The notes under the pieces were generated by a model. It saw nothing but the letters and a program-made list of their open reading frames with translations. It searched no databases and was not told the DNA's origin. DNA of 14,845 bases from UBA1738 sp003453455 (GTDB lineage Bacteria; Bacillota; Clostridia; UBA1381): positions 1 to 14,845 of the forward strand of contig CAMOOX010000032.1 of assembly GCA_946621875.1 (NCBI GenBank). The letters run 5' to 3'. This document shows positions 1-6,588 of this stretch, in pieces (positions within the stretch are counted from its first letter, which is position 1; each line of letters starts with the position of its first letter). Both the position numbers and the translations under genes were made by a program.

Positions 1-152
1 ATCATATTAAAGGGAATTTTTCAATAGTTTTTATAAAAAAACAAATAGTAAAAACTGAGCATGATTTTTTGCGAAAGAGGAGCAGTGACGGAGCGTTTGA
101 AAAAAGGTCGCAAAATTGCGACCTTTTTTATTGCAGCGAAGTCCGTTGCGAT
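1..152. repeat. Structured repeat, unit A (left-truncated)
   Basis: This is the first of two copies of a palindrome-rich non-coding element. Visible parts are: ATCAT at 1-5 pairing with ATGAT at 61-65; a hairpin AGTTTTTA (26-33) with TAAAAACT (49-56); a linker ending near 100; a strong hairpin GGTCGC/GCGACC (106-111 with 118-123) flanked by A and T runs; and a final hairpin (130-137 with 145-152) whose loop region reads GCGAAGTCCG. Positions 51-100 match 259-308 of unit B at 41 of 50 bases by eye, and 134-156 match 339-361 at 18 of 23. No convincing gene lies here: the reading frames are short, lack a placed ribosome-binding site and follow the palindromes. The left end is probably outside the window. 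Confidence 0.6.
100..129. terminator. Terminator-like hairpin inside repeat unit A
   Basis: The stem GGTCGC/GCGACC (106-111, 118-123) closes a six-base loop. It is flanked by six A (100-105) and six T (124-129), so it could terminate transcription in either direction. On the minus strand it lies 230 bp past the tRNA-Thr end and could act as a back-up terminator. It is also the third hairpin of repeat unit A. Confidence 0.6.
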
Positions 153-202
153 GTGAACGCAATGAACAATATAGATATCCTTGCGCCCGCAGGCGTAAAC
201 TT

Positions 203-356
203 GCAAAAAGTTGGTAGCGACAGTTTTCCGTAAACGAGTGCGTTTACAAGCGAGTAGGAAAACCGAGCGTGACTTTTTGCGAAAAAGGAGGAACGACGGC
301 GCGTGTGACTGATTTTTGTACAAACAAAAATCGGAACGAAGCAAAGTCCGTTCCGA
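203..356. repeat. Structured repeat, unit B
   Basis: This is the second, complete copy of the element. An outer stem GCAAAAAGT (203-211) pairs with ACTTTTTGC (272-280). Nested inside are GTTTTCC (223-229) with GGAAAAC (257-263) and GTAAACG (230-236) with CGTTTAC (241-247). A linker similar to that of unit A follows, then hairpin GATTTTTGT/ACAAAAATC (311-319, 324-332), then hairpin TCGGAACG/CGTTCCGA (331-338, 349-356) with loop region GCAAAGTCCG. The order of parts is that of unit A, but several stem sequences differ while staying complementary. The spacer between the units (about 157-202) holds only small dyads, such as CGCC/GGCG near 184-195. The right end stops 3 bp before the tRNA-Thr CCA end. 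Function is unknown. Confidence 0.6.
321..356 (-). terminator. Probable intrinsic terminator of tRNA-Thr
   Basis: Read on the minus strand, an 8-bp stem (356-349 with 338-331, core CGGAACG/CGTTCCG) is followed by ATTTTTGTTTG. It starts 3 bp after the encoded CCA of the tRNA-Thr gene, the expected place for a tRNA terminator. The same hairpin is the last one of repeat unit B. Confidence 0.65.
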
Positions 357-358
357 CG

Positions 359-434
<76 letters not shown>

Positions 435-445
435 ACAACAACGCA

Positions 446-474
446 ATTATAGCTCATTTTTTCTGTTTTGTCAA
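446..474 (-). promoter_or_regulatory. Sigma-A promoter of tRNA-Thr
   Basis: On the minus strand TTGACA (474-469) and TATAAT (451-446) are separated by exactly 17 bp. Both hexamers match the housekeeping consensus perfectly. The expected start site lies about 5 bp before the tRNA 5' end, so the precursor leader would be very short. Confidence 0.9.
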
Positions 475-502
475 GTGTTTTCCTGAAAATAATATGTACT
501 AC

Positions 503-537
503 AAAAAACTGCACTATTTATAATAGTGCAGTTTTTA
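503..537 (-). terminator. Intrinsic terminator of ppdK
   Basis: A perfect 10-bp stem ACTGCACTAT/ATAGTGCAGT (508-517, 523-532) with a 5-base loop lies just after the ppdK stop codon. On the minus strand the T run at 507-503 follows the stem. A T run on the other side (533-537) makes it potentially bidirectional, and it also separates ppdK from the tRNA-Thr promoter. Confidence 0.88.
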
Positions 538-542
538 TTTGA

Positions 543-3173
543 TTATTCCTCTTCTTTAATCTTTGCCTGTGCTGCTGCCAAGCGTGCAATCGGCACTCTG
601 AACGGCGAGCAGGATACATAGTCAAGTCCAATCTTGTGGCAGAACTCAACAGAAGTCGGGTCACCGCCGTGCTCTCCGCATATACCGATGTGAAGTTCAG
701 GACGAACTGCTTTGCCAAGTTTTATAGCCATTTCCATCAGCTTACCTACACCTACTTGGTCAAGTTTAGCAAACGGGTCGTTTTCAAAAATCTTTTCGTC
801 ATAGTATGCGTCTAAGAACTTGCCCGCATCATCACGCGAGAAGCCGTATGTCATCTGAGTAAGGTCGTTTGTACCAAAACAGAAGAATTCAGCTTCTTTT
901 GCAATATCGTCAGCAGTTAATGCAGCTCTTGGAATTTCTATCATCGTTCCAACTTCATACTGCATATCACTGCCGGCTTTTGCAATTTCCTCATCAGCCG
1001 CTGCAACAACAACTTGCTTTACGAATTTAAGTTCTTTTATGTCACCGATCAGCGGAATCATAATTTCAGGCTTAATATTCCAGTCAGCGTGAGCCTTTTT
1101 AACATTTATAGCAGCTCTTATAACCGCTCTTGTCTGCATTTTTGCAATTTCAGGATAAGTTACTGCAAGACGGCATCCACGGTGTCCCATCATAGGGTTG
1201 AATTCGTGGAGTGAATCAATTATAGCCTTGATTTGCTCAACGCTCTTGCCCTTAGCTTTTGCAAGTGCCTCAATATCAGCTTCTTCTGTCGGAACGAACT
1301 CGTGAAGAGGCGGGTCTAAGAATCTGATTGTTACAGGATTTCCTTCCAAAGCTTCATAAAGCTGTTCAAAATCGCCTTGCTGCATAGGAAGTATCTTTTC
1401 AAGTGCCGCTTCTCTTTCTTCAACTGTATCCGAACAAATCATTTCGCGGAAAGCGTCAATTCTGTTGCCCTCAAAGAACATATGCTCTGTACGGCAAAGA
1501 CCGATACCCTCAGCACCCAATTCTCTTGCCTTTTTAGCGTCTTGCGGAGTATCTGCATTTGTTCTGACTTTAAGAGTTCTATACTTATCAGCCCAAGCCA
1601 TAATTCTTCCGAATTCACCTGCAATAGATGCGTCTACCGTTGGGATAATTCCGTCATAGATATTACCTGTTGAGCCGTCTATTGAAATATAGTCACCCTC
1701 TTTATATGTCTTGCCGCTAAGAGTGAATTTCTTGTTTTCTTCGTCCATATTGATTGCAGAACAACCTGATACACAGCAAGTACCCATACCACGCGCAACA
1801 ACGGCTGCATGTGATGTCATACCTCCGCGGACTGTCAATATACCTTGGGAAGCCTTCATTCCCTCAATATCCTCAGGAGAAGTTTCAAGTCTTACAAGTA
1901 CAACCTTTTCGCCTCGTGCATTCCAAGCTTTTGCGTCTTCTGCTGTAAATACAACCTTACCGCAAGCAGCACCGGGAGATGCAGCTAGTGCTTTTGCAAC
2001 AGGCTCCTGAGCCTTTAAAGCCTTCGGGTCAAACTGCGGATGCAAAAGTGTATCCAGGTTTCTTGGGTCTATCATCAAAACTGCTTCTTTTTCTGTTCTC
2101 TTGCCCTCGTCAACCAAGTCGCAGGCAATCTTCAAAGCAGCTTGTGCTGTACGCTTACCGTTTCTTGTTTGAAGCATATAAAGATGCTTGTCCTCGATAG
2201 TGAACTCCATATCCTGCATATCGCGGTAATGGTCTTCCAATGTATGGCAGATACCTACAAACTGCTCATAAACCTCAGGCATAACATTCTTTAATTGATC
2301 GATGTGCTGAGGTGTTCTTACACCTGCAACAACGTCTTCGCCCTGAGCGTTCATAAGGAACTCACCCATAAGCTTCTTTTCACCTGTTGCAGGGTCACGG
2401 GTGAACGCAACGCCTGTACCTGATGTATCGCCCATATTACCAAACGCCATCATCTGTACATTTACAGCTGTACCCCATGAATAAGGAATATCGTTATCGC
2501 GTCTGTAAACATTTGCACGCGGATTATCCCATGAACGGAAAACTGCCTCGATTGCGCCCATTAACTGCTCCTTCGGGTCAGTCGGGAAATCTACACCGAT
2601 TTTTGATTTATATTCTGCTTTAAACTGGGAAGCAAGCTCTTTTAAATCGTCTGCTGTAAGCTCAACATCCTGAGTTACGCCCTTTTTCTCTTTCATTTGG
2701 TCAATGAGCTGTTCAAAATACTTCTTGCCCACTTCCATAACAACATCGGAATACATCTGAATAAATCTTCTGTAACAATCCCACGCCCAACGCGGATTGC
2801 CTGATTTTTCAGCAAGCGAGTTTACAACTGTTTCATTAAGTCCAAGGTTCAAAATAGTGTCCATCATACCCGGCATTGAAGCTCTTGCACCTGAACGAAC
2901 TGACACCAAAAGCGGATTTTCAACATCACCGAACTTTTTACCGCAGATTTTTTCCATCTTTTCGATGTACTCCATAATCTCTGCCTGAATTTCAGCATTG
3001 ATTTTTCTTCCGTCCTCATAGTATCTTGTACAAGCCTCTGTCGAGATTGTAAAGCCCTGCGGAACCGGAAGACCGAGATTTGTCATCTCTGCAAGGTTAG
3101 CGCCCTTTCCGCCTAAGATTTCTCTCATATTGGCGTTACCTTCTGAGAATAAGTAAACATACTTTTTACTCAT
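543..3173 (-). CDS. ppdK: Pyruvate,phosphate dikinase
   Basis: This cytoplasmic enzyme interconverts pyruvate + ATP + Pi and PEP + AMP + PPi. In anaerobes it can serve either gluconeogenesis or PPi-linked glycolysis. The 876-residue length equals a full bacterial PPDK. The N-terminal ATP-grasp part opens with GGKGANLAEM (21-30) and GFTISTEA (40-47). The central phosphohistidine domain carries GGMTSHAAVVARG (450-462): His455 is the expected phosphocarrier, and Thr453 sits where regulatory phosphorylation occurs in homologues. The C-terminal PEP/pyruvate barrel has GLCRTEHMFF (558-567), FGTNDLTQMTYGFSRDD (766-782) and HIGICGEHGG (828-837), with Cys832 as the likely catalytic acid. The ATG at 3173 follows AGGAGG at about 8 bp. 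The gene has its own promoter and terminator, so it is probably monocistronic. No PPDK regulatory-protein gene is seen nearby. Confidence 0.98.
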   Translation of the reverse strand: MSKKYVYLFSEGNANMREILGGKGANLAEMTNLGLPVPQGFTISTEACTRYYEDGRKINAEIQAEIMEYIEKMEKICGKKFGDVENPLLVSVRSGARASMPGMMDTILNLGLNETVVNSLAEKSGNPRWAWDCYRRFIQMYSDVVMEVGKKYFEQLIDQMKEKKGVTQDVELTADDLKELASQFKAEYKSKIGVDFPTDPKEQLMGAIEAVFRSWDNPRANVYRRDNDIPYSWGTAVNVQMMAFGNMGDTSGTGVAFTRDPATGEKKLMGEFLMNAQGEDVVAGVRTPQHIDQLKNVMPEVYEQFVGICHTLEDHYRDMQDMEFTIEDKHLYMLQTRNGKRTAQAALKIACDLVDEGKRTEKEAVLMIDPRNLDTLLHPQFDPKALKAQEPVAKALAASPGAACGKVVFTAEDAKAWNARGEKVVLVRLETSPEDIEGMKASQGILTVRGGMTSHAAVVARGMGTCCVSGCSAINMDEENKKFTLSGKTYKEGDYISIDGSTGNIYDGIIPTVDASIAGEFGRIMAWADKYRTLKVRTNADTPQDAKKARELGAEGIGLCRTEHMFFEGNRIDAFREMICSDTVEEREAALEKILPMQQGDFEQLYEALEGNPVTIRFLDPPLHEFVPTEEADIEALAKAKGKSVEQIKAIIDSLHEFNPMMGHRGCRLAVTYPEIAKMQTRAVIRAAINVKKAHADWNIKPEIMIPLIGDIKELKFVKQVVVAAADEEIAKAGSDMQYEVGTMIEIPRAALTADDIAKEAEFFCFGTNDLTQMTYGFSRDDAGKFLDAYYDEKIFENDPFAKLDQVGVGKLMEMAIKLGKAVRPELHIGICGEHGGDPTSVEFCHKIGLDYVSCSPFRVPIARLAAAQAKIKEEE

Positions 3174-3226
3174 TATTACTCCTCCTACTATTTTAATAAT
3201 TCGCGGATAATAATCCTAACTTCACT

Positions 3227-3235
3227 ATTATACCA
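3227..3235 (-). promoter_or_regulatory. Extended -10 promoter of ppdK
   Basis: On the minus strand TGGTATAAT (3235-3227) is a perfect -10 hexamer preceded by the TGn extension. The -35 region (about 3255-3250, ATGGAC) matches poorly, so the extension probably carries recognition. The leader is about 45 nt and ends in the strong site AGGAGG. Near its start is a small dyad GGAT-TATT-ATCC (3216-3205). Confidence 0.65.
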
Positions 3236-3348
3236 CAATTTGTAAAAAAGTCCATAATATTTTTTAACTTTCTTAATAATTTTGATATTTTTTTTAACTT
3301 TTTGTTGTTTTTTTGCAAATAAACCTATCTTAAATTAGCAATATTCGG
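3236..3348. other. A/T-tract intergenic region between divergent ppdK and radA promoters
   Basis: This stretch holds no gene. It is dominated by T runs on the plus strand and contains a direct repeat, ATATTTTTTAACTTT at 3257-3271 and the same with two extra T at 3285-3301, spaced 28 bp apart. It sits upstream of the ppdK promoter on one strand and of the radA promoter on the other. A-tracts in such positions can act as UP elements or curved DNA; that role is inference. Confidence 0.5.
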
Positions 3349-3377
3349 TTGAAATGACAAGAGAAATATGATATAAT
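3349..3377 (+). promoter_or_regulatory. Sigma-A promoter of radA
   Basis: TTGAAA (3349-3354) and TATAAT (3372-3377) are separated by 17 bp, and TGA directly before the -10 adds an extended -10. The predicted start is near 3384, giving a leader of about 24 nt with ribosome-binding site TAAGGG before the ATG at 3408. Confidence 0.85.
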
Positions 3378-3407
3378 CACAAAAAAATATTTAATAAGGG
3401 AAAATAT

Positions 3408-4766
3408 ATGAAAACAAAATCTGTATTTATTTGTAGAGAGTGTGCATACCAATCTGCGAAGTGGATGGGAAAATGTCCTTCCTGCGGGAGTTGGAATTCA
3501 TTTGACGAAACGCTTATTTCCGATGAAAAAAAATCTAAGCCTGTTTCCGATATAACTAAGCCCAAGCGCCCTGTATCAAAGCTCAAAGAGGTAACTACCG
3601 ACACTGAGGTGCGCTACAAAACTGGTATTGGCGAGCTTGACCGCGTTTTGGGAGGCGGACTTGTAAAAGGCTCGCTCGTTTTGGTGGGAGGCGACCCCGG
3701 GATTGGAAAATCTACCTTGCTTTTGCAAATCTGCGATACTCTGCCACAAGACAAAAAAATACTTTACGTTTCAGGCGAGGAATCGGAAAAGCAGATAAAA
3801 CTCCGTGCAGAGCGCCTCGGCATAAAATGTGACAATGTATATCTGGCATCAGAAACAGATGTTTCGGAAGTCCTTGAAATTATAAACCAAACAAATCCTG
3901 AAATTGTTATTATAGATTCTATACAGACTATGTGCTGCGAGCAAATTGTCTCGGCGGCAGGCAGTGTTCCGCAGGTGCGAGAAGCAACAAACGCATTTAT
4001 GCACATAGCAAAGCAGAAAGACATCTCTATGTTCATAGTCGGTCATGTAACTAAGGACGGATCAATAGCAGGTCCGAGAGTTTTAGAACATATGGTTGAC
4101 TGCGTTTTATATTTTGAGGGCGATAAGCAGATGACATTCAGGATTTTGCGTGCAGTAAAAAACCGATTCGGCTCAACAAACGAAATCGGTGTTTTTGAAA
4201 TGACAAATGACGGACTTTTGGAAGTTGAAAGTCCGTCTGCATTCCTTTTAGAAGGACGAGATGTCGAAAATTCAGGCTCTTCCGTTATTTGCACAATGGA
4301 GGGAAGCCGCGGCGTTTTAGCTGAAATTCAGGCGCTTGTTGCTCCCTGCGGATTTGGAAATCCTCGCAGAATGTCAGCAGGAATTGATTTAAACCGTGTG
4401 ATTTTGATGATTGCCGTTTTGGAAAAGCGCGCAAAAGTGTCCCTGTCAAATTCCGATGTATATGTAAATGTCGCAGGCGGACTTAAAATTTTTGAAACCG
4501 CAAGCGATTTAGGTCTTTGCGCCGCAATTTGGGCGGCAAAATATGACAAAAAAATCCCCGAAAATATGATTTTTATCGGCGAAGTGGGACTTGGCGGAGA
4601 ACTAAGGAATATTTCCCGTCTTGAAAAGCGCATTTTTGAGGCGGCAAAGCTCGGCTTTAATACGGCAATTATACCAAAACAATCGCAAAAAGGTCTTAAA
4701 ATGCCTGAAAATTTCAATGCAATAGGGGCTAAAAATCTTTCTGAAGCGCTTGGTTTTCTCAAATAA
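3408..4766 (+). CDS. radA: DNA repair protein RadA (Sms)
   Basis: RadA is a RecA-like, DnaB-like ATPase that drives branch migration and processing of recombination intermediates. The 452-residue product has the family's three parts in order. An N-terminal zinc finger has Cys9, Cys12, Cys23 and Cys26 (CREC and CPSC). The RecA-like core has Walker A GGDPGIGKST (94-103), a Walker B strand EIVIIDSIQT (165-174) and the RadA signature KNRFG (251-255). A C-terminal Lon-protease-like domain runs from about 280 to the end, including GGLKIFETASDLG (357-369), which is structural rather than proteolytic in this family. The ATG is supported by TAAGGG at 7 bp. The gene has a strong promoter and is divergent from ppdK. 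The small gene 54 bp downstream may be cotranscribed, since no terminator is seen between them. Confidence 0.97.
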   Translation: MKTKSVFICRECAYQSAKWMGKCPSCGSWNSFDETLISDEKKSKPVSDITKPKRPVSKLKEVTTDTEVRYKTGIGELDRVLGGGLVKGSLVLVGGDPGIGKSTLLLQICDTLPQDKKILYVSGEESEKQIKLRAERLGIKCDNVYLASETDVSEVLEIINQTNPEIVIIDSIQTMCCEQIVSAAGSVPQVREATNAFMHIAKQKDISMFIVGHVTKDGSIAGPRVLEHMVDCVLYFEGDKQMTFRILRAVKNRFGSTNEIGVFEMTNDGLLEVESPSAFLLEGRDVENSGSSVICTMEGSRGVLAEIQALVAPCGFGNPRRMSAGIDLNRVILMIAVLEKRAKVSLSNSDVYVNVAGGLKIFETASDLGLCAAIWAAKYDKKIPENMIFIGEVGLGGELRNISRLEKRIFEAAKLGFNTAIIPKQSQKGLKMPENFNAIGAKNLSEALGFLK

Positions 4767-4820
4767 AACAAGTACATTTTTTATGTAAACTGCATATTAT
4801 ATTCCGAAAGGAGTTTTAAT

Positions 4821-5066
4821 ATGTCTTGGCTTGCAGTAAAAAATGAAACATCATCACCCGTTATTTCGGTTTTTATAGACGAAAAACGCATATTTTCTGA
4901 CATTTTAAAGGGAGAAATGTCCGAATATGCGCTCTTAGAATGCGGAAGTGCCGCAATCACTGTCTATAATAATTTTGAAAAACTGATTTTTGACGAATGG
5001 ATTTCAATCCCTCCCTGCACGAGACTTGTCCTCACTGCAAGTGAAAAATTCTTAAAATTTATTTGA
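4821..5066 (+). CDS. Small protein of unknown function, possibly DUF4397-like
   Basis: This 81-residue frame is supported by a good ribosome-binding site, GAAAGGAG (4806-4813), 7 bp before its ATG. It has no signal peptide or membrane span. The sequence alternates hydrophobic and polar residues as in a beta-sandwich: VISVFIDEKRIF (14-25), then GEMSEYALLECGSAAITVY (31-49). This layout, a strand carrying a short 'VDVYVDGK'-like segment followed by a 'YxxLPAG' turn, resembles DUF4397 domains, but I would not assign it without a search. The last 15 bp overlap the 3' end of sigF on the other strand. No convincing promoter of its own is visible (a TATTAT at 4795-4800 lacks a -35), so it is probably read through from radA. 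Confidence 0.65.
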   Translation: MSWLAVKNETSSPVISVFIDEKRIFSDILKGEMSEYALLECGSAAITVYNNFEKLIFDEWISIPPCTRLVLTASEKFLKFI

Positions 5067-5780
5067 ACTCATTTTTCTTATTTTTTCAAGCACTTTTTTC
5101 TCTGTTCTTGAAACCTGAACCTGCGATATACCGAGCATATCCGCTATTTGCTGTTGGCTTTTGTCCTTAAAATACCGCAAAACTATTATCTGACGCTCCT
5201 TTTTTGTTATTCTTGTAAGCAACTCCTCAATAAGTATTTTGTCAGTTATTCTTTCCTCCTCATCAGATGCCGAAAGCCTGTCCGAAAAAGTTTCCTCCGA
5301 ATTTTCAAAAATTGTGCGGTCTATGGAATCAGGCTCGCGTGCCGCATCAAAGGCACATATCAAATCTTCGGCAGAAATTCCGCATTTTTGTGATATTTCA
5401 TTTACAGTAGGCTCTCTCCCAAGCTCAATTTTTAATTCATCTCTTGCTTTTGCACCCTTTGCCGCCGCCTGCTTTAAGCTTCTGCTTACTTTAATCAGTC
5501 CGTCGTCACGCAAAAAGCGCTTTATTTCACCCAATATCATAGGTACCGCATATGTGGAAAATTTAACGCCTACCGAAGTGTCAAAATTGTCTATTGCTTT
5601 TATTAGCCCAATTGCTCCCGTCTGAATTAGGTCTTCATTTGCCGCTCCGCTTTTGGAAAATCCTGAAACTATTTTTTTTACAAGTCCCATATTTTCGCTG
5701 CATAATAAGTCGCGCGCAGATTTATCTCCATTTTTGTACCGCTCCAAAAGCTCTACATTTCTGCTTGCATAAACCTCCAT
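5052..5780 (-). CDS. sigF: Forespore RNA polymerase sigma factor SigF
   Basis: SigF directs early forespore transcription after asymmetric division and is held inactive by SpoIIAB. The 242-residue protein has sigma-70 region 2 (about 25-95, with the core-binding segment DLIQTGAIGLIKAIDNFD at 50-67 and FSTYAVPMILGEIKRFLRDDG at 74-94), region 3 (about 97-150, starting KVSRSLK) and region 4 (about 185-237) ending in the helix-turn-helix DMLGISQVQVSRTEKKVL (214-231). The FSTYAVPMIxGEI and KVSRSLK motifs are typical of the SigF/SigG/SigB group. SigF is chosen over SigG because the gene is third in an intact spoIIA operon. The ATG lies 7 bp after the spoIIAB stop, and the ribosome-binding site TAGGA overlaps that stop. 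It is slightly shorter than the 255-residue B. subtilis protein. No terminator is visible after it, and the 3' end overlaps the convergent small gene. Confidence 0.95.
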   Translation of the reverse strand: MEVYASRNVELLERYKNGDKSARDLLCSENMGLVKKIVSGFSKSGAANEDLIQTGAIGLIKAIDNFDTSVGVKFSTYAVPMILGEIKRFLRDDGLIKVSRSLKQAAAKGAKARDELKIELGREPTVNEISQKCGISAEDLICAFDAAREPDSIDRTIFENSEETFSDRLSASDEEERITDKILIEELLTRITKKERQIIVLRYFKDKSQQQIADMLGISQVQVSRTEKKVLEKIRKMSSNKF

Positions 5781-5787
5781 AGTATTC

Positions 5788-6207
5788 CTACTTTTCTATT
5801 ATCTTTGTCATTTTTACTGTTGTGCCTTCACCCGGACTGCTTATGACCTCAATACTGTCCATAAAGCTTTCCATTATTGAAAAACCCATACCCGACCTTT
5901 CAAGTTCAGGCTTACCTGTAAAAAGCGGCCTTCTTGCCTCTTCAATATCCGCTATCCCCCAGCCATAGTCTATAACAGAAAATTCCAGCTCGTTATTATG
6001 TATTTTCCCCTCAATCCGCACAGTTCCGCTGCTATTTTCATATCCGTGAATTATAGCATTGGTTACAGCTTCCGAAACCGCCGTTTTTATTTCAGCAATC
6101 TCGGCAGCTGTCGGATCGAGCTGCGAAGCAAAGGCCGCAGCTACAACTCTTGCAAAACCTTCATTTTCCGATATGCTTAAAAATTCCGTATTCATAGTGT
6201 TATCCAT
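5788..6207 (-). CDS. spoIIAB: Anti-sigma F factor and serine kinase SpoIIAB
   Basis: SpoIIAB binds SigF and phosphorylates SpoIIAA with ATP, so that dephosphorylated SpoIIAA frees SigF in the forespore. The 139-residue protein is a complete GHKL-type ATPase. The N box is SEAVTNAIIHGYE (45-57) with Glu46 and Asn50, the G1 box is DYGWGI (80-85), the lid/phosphate segment is TGKPELERSGMGFSIM (97-112), and the G2 box is GEGTTVKM (126-133). Arg20, equivalent to the B. subtilis residue that contacts both SigF and SpoIIAA, is present in GFARV. The ATG at 6207 follows AAGGAGG by about 9 bp and overlaps the spoIIAA stop by 8 bp (ATGGATAA), suggesting translational coupling and matched amounts of the two partners. 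Confidence 0.96.
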   Translation of the reverse strand: MDNTMNTEFLSISENEGFARVVAAAFASQLDPTAAEIAEIKTAVSEAVTNAIIHGYENSSGTVRIEGKIHNNELEFSVIDYGWGIADIEEARRPLFTGKPELERSGMGFSIMESFMDSIEVISSPGEGTTVKMTKIIEK

Positions 6208-6559
6208 TGTATATTTCCTCCTTATCTATATAACGTATCGCTTTATCAAATCCGGGCACTATTTTAATAACCTTATCCATACCCGACATTTTTATTATCC
6301 TCAAAGTCTGTGCATTAGTCCCGTACACTGCTGTTTTTCCGCCAAGCATCCGCGTTTTTTTATACCTTCCCATCATCACTCCTATACCCGCAGAATCCAT
6401 AAATGTCATACCTGAAAGGTCAAAAATCACATTTACAGCATTTGTAGAACGCATTTTCCTGTCTGCTTGTTCCTTGATTTTTCCTGCCATATGATGGTCA
6501 AGCTCTCCGTCTACCTTTATCAAAATTGCCCGTTTTTCTCCTAAAAGTCTGATTTCCAC
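6200..6559 (-). CDS. spoIIAA: Anti-anti-sigma F factor SpoIIAA
   Basis: SpoIIAA is a STAS-domain protein that, when unphosphorylated, displaces SigF from SpoIIAB. At 119 residues it is the usual length. The motif GELDHH (18-23) and the phosphorylation segment MTFMDSAGIGVMMGRYK (51-67) are clear. Ser56 aligns with B. subtilis Ser58, and the next residue is Ala where B. subtilis has Ser. The start is GTG at 6559, supported by the very strong site AAAGGAGG 8 bp upstream. The GTG may moderate expression. The gene begins only 29 bp after the SSB-like gene, so readthrough is likely unless an internal promoter is used. It is followed by spoIIAB with an 8-bp overlap. Confidence 0.95.
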   Translation of the reverse strand: MEIRLLGEKRAILIKVDGELDHHMAGKIKEQADRKMRSTNAVNVIFDLSGMTFMDSAGIGVMMGRYKKTRMLGGKTAVYGTNAQTLRIIKMSGMDKVIKIVPGFDKAIRYIDKEEIYNG

Positions 6560-6588
6560 TTAGAATTCCTCCTTTGCTTGTTTTTTCG

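Noticed and set aside
1..358. CRISPR array or integron attC sites
   Set aside because: The repeats are only two, long, imperfect and about 50 bp apart, with no regular spacers, cas genes or integrase gene.
4328..4777. 149-codon minus-strand frame over the end of radA
   Set aside because: It is antisense to the conserved C-terminal RadA domain, has no ribosome-binding site, and its composition mirrors the complement.
5040..5110. Terminator between the small gene and sigF
   Set aside because: T-rich DNA is present, but no stem of more than about 5 bp is placed correctly before a T run on either strand.
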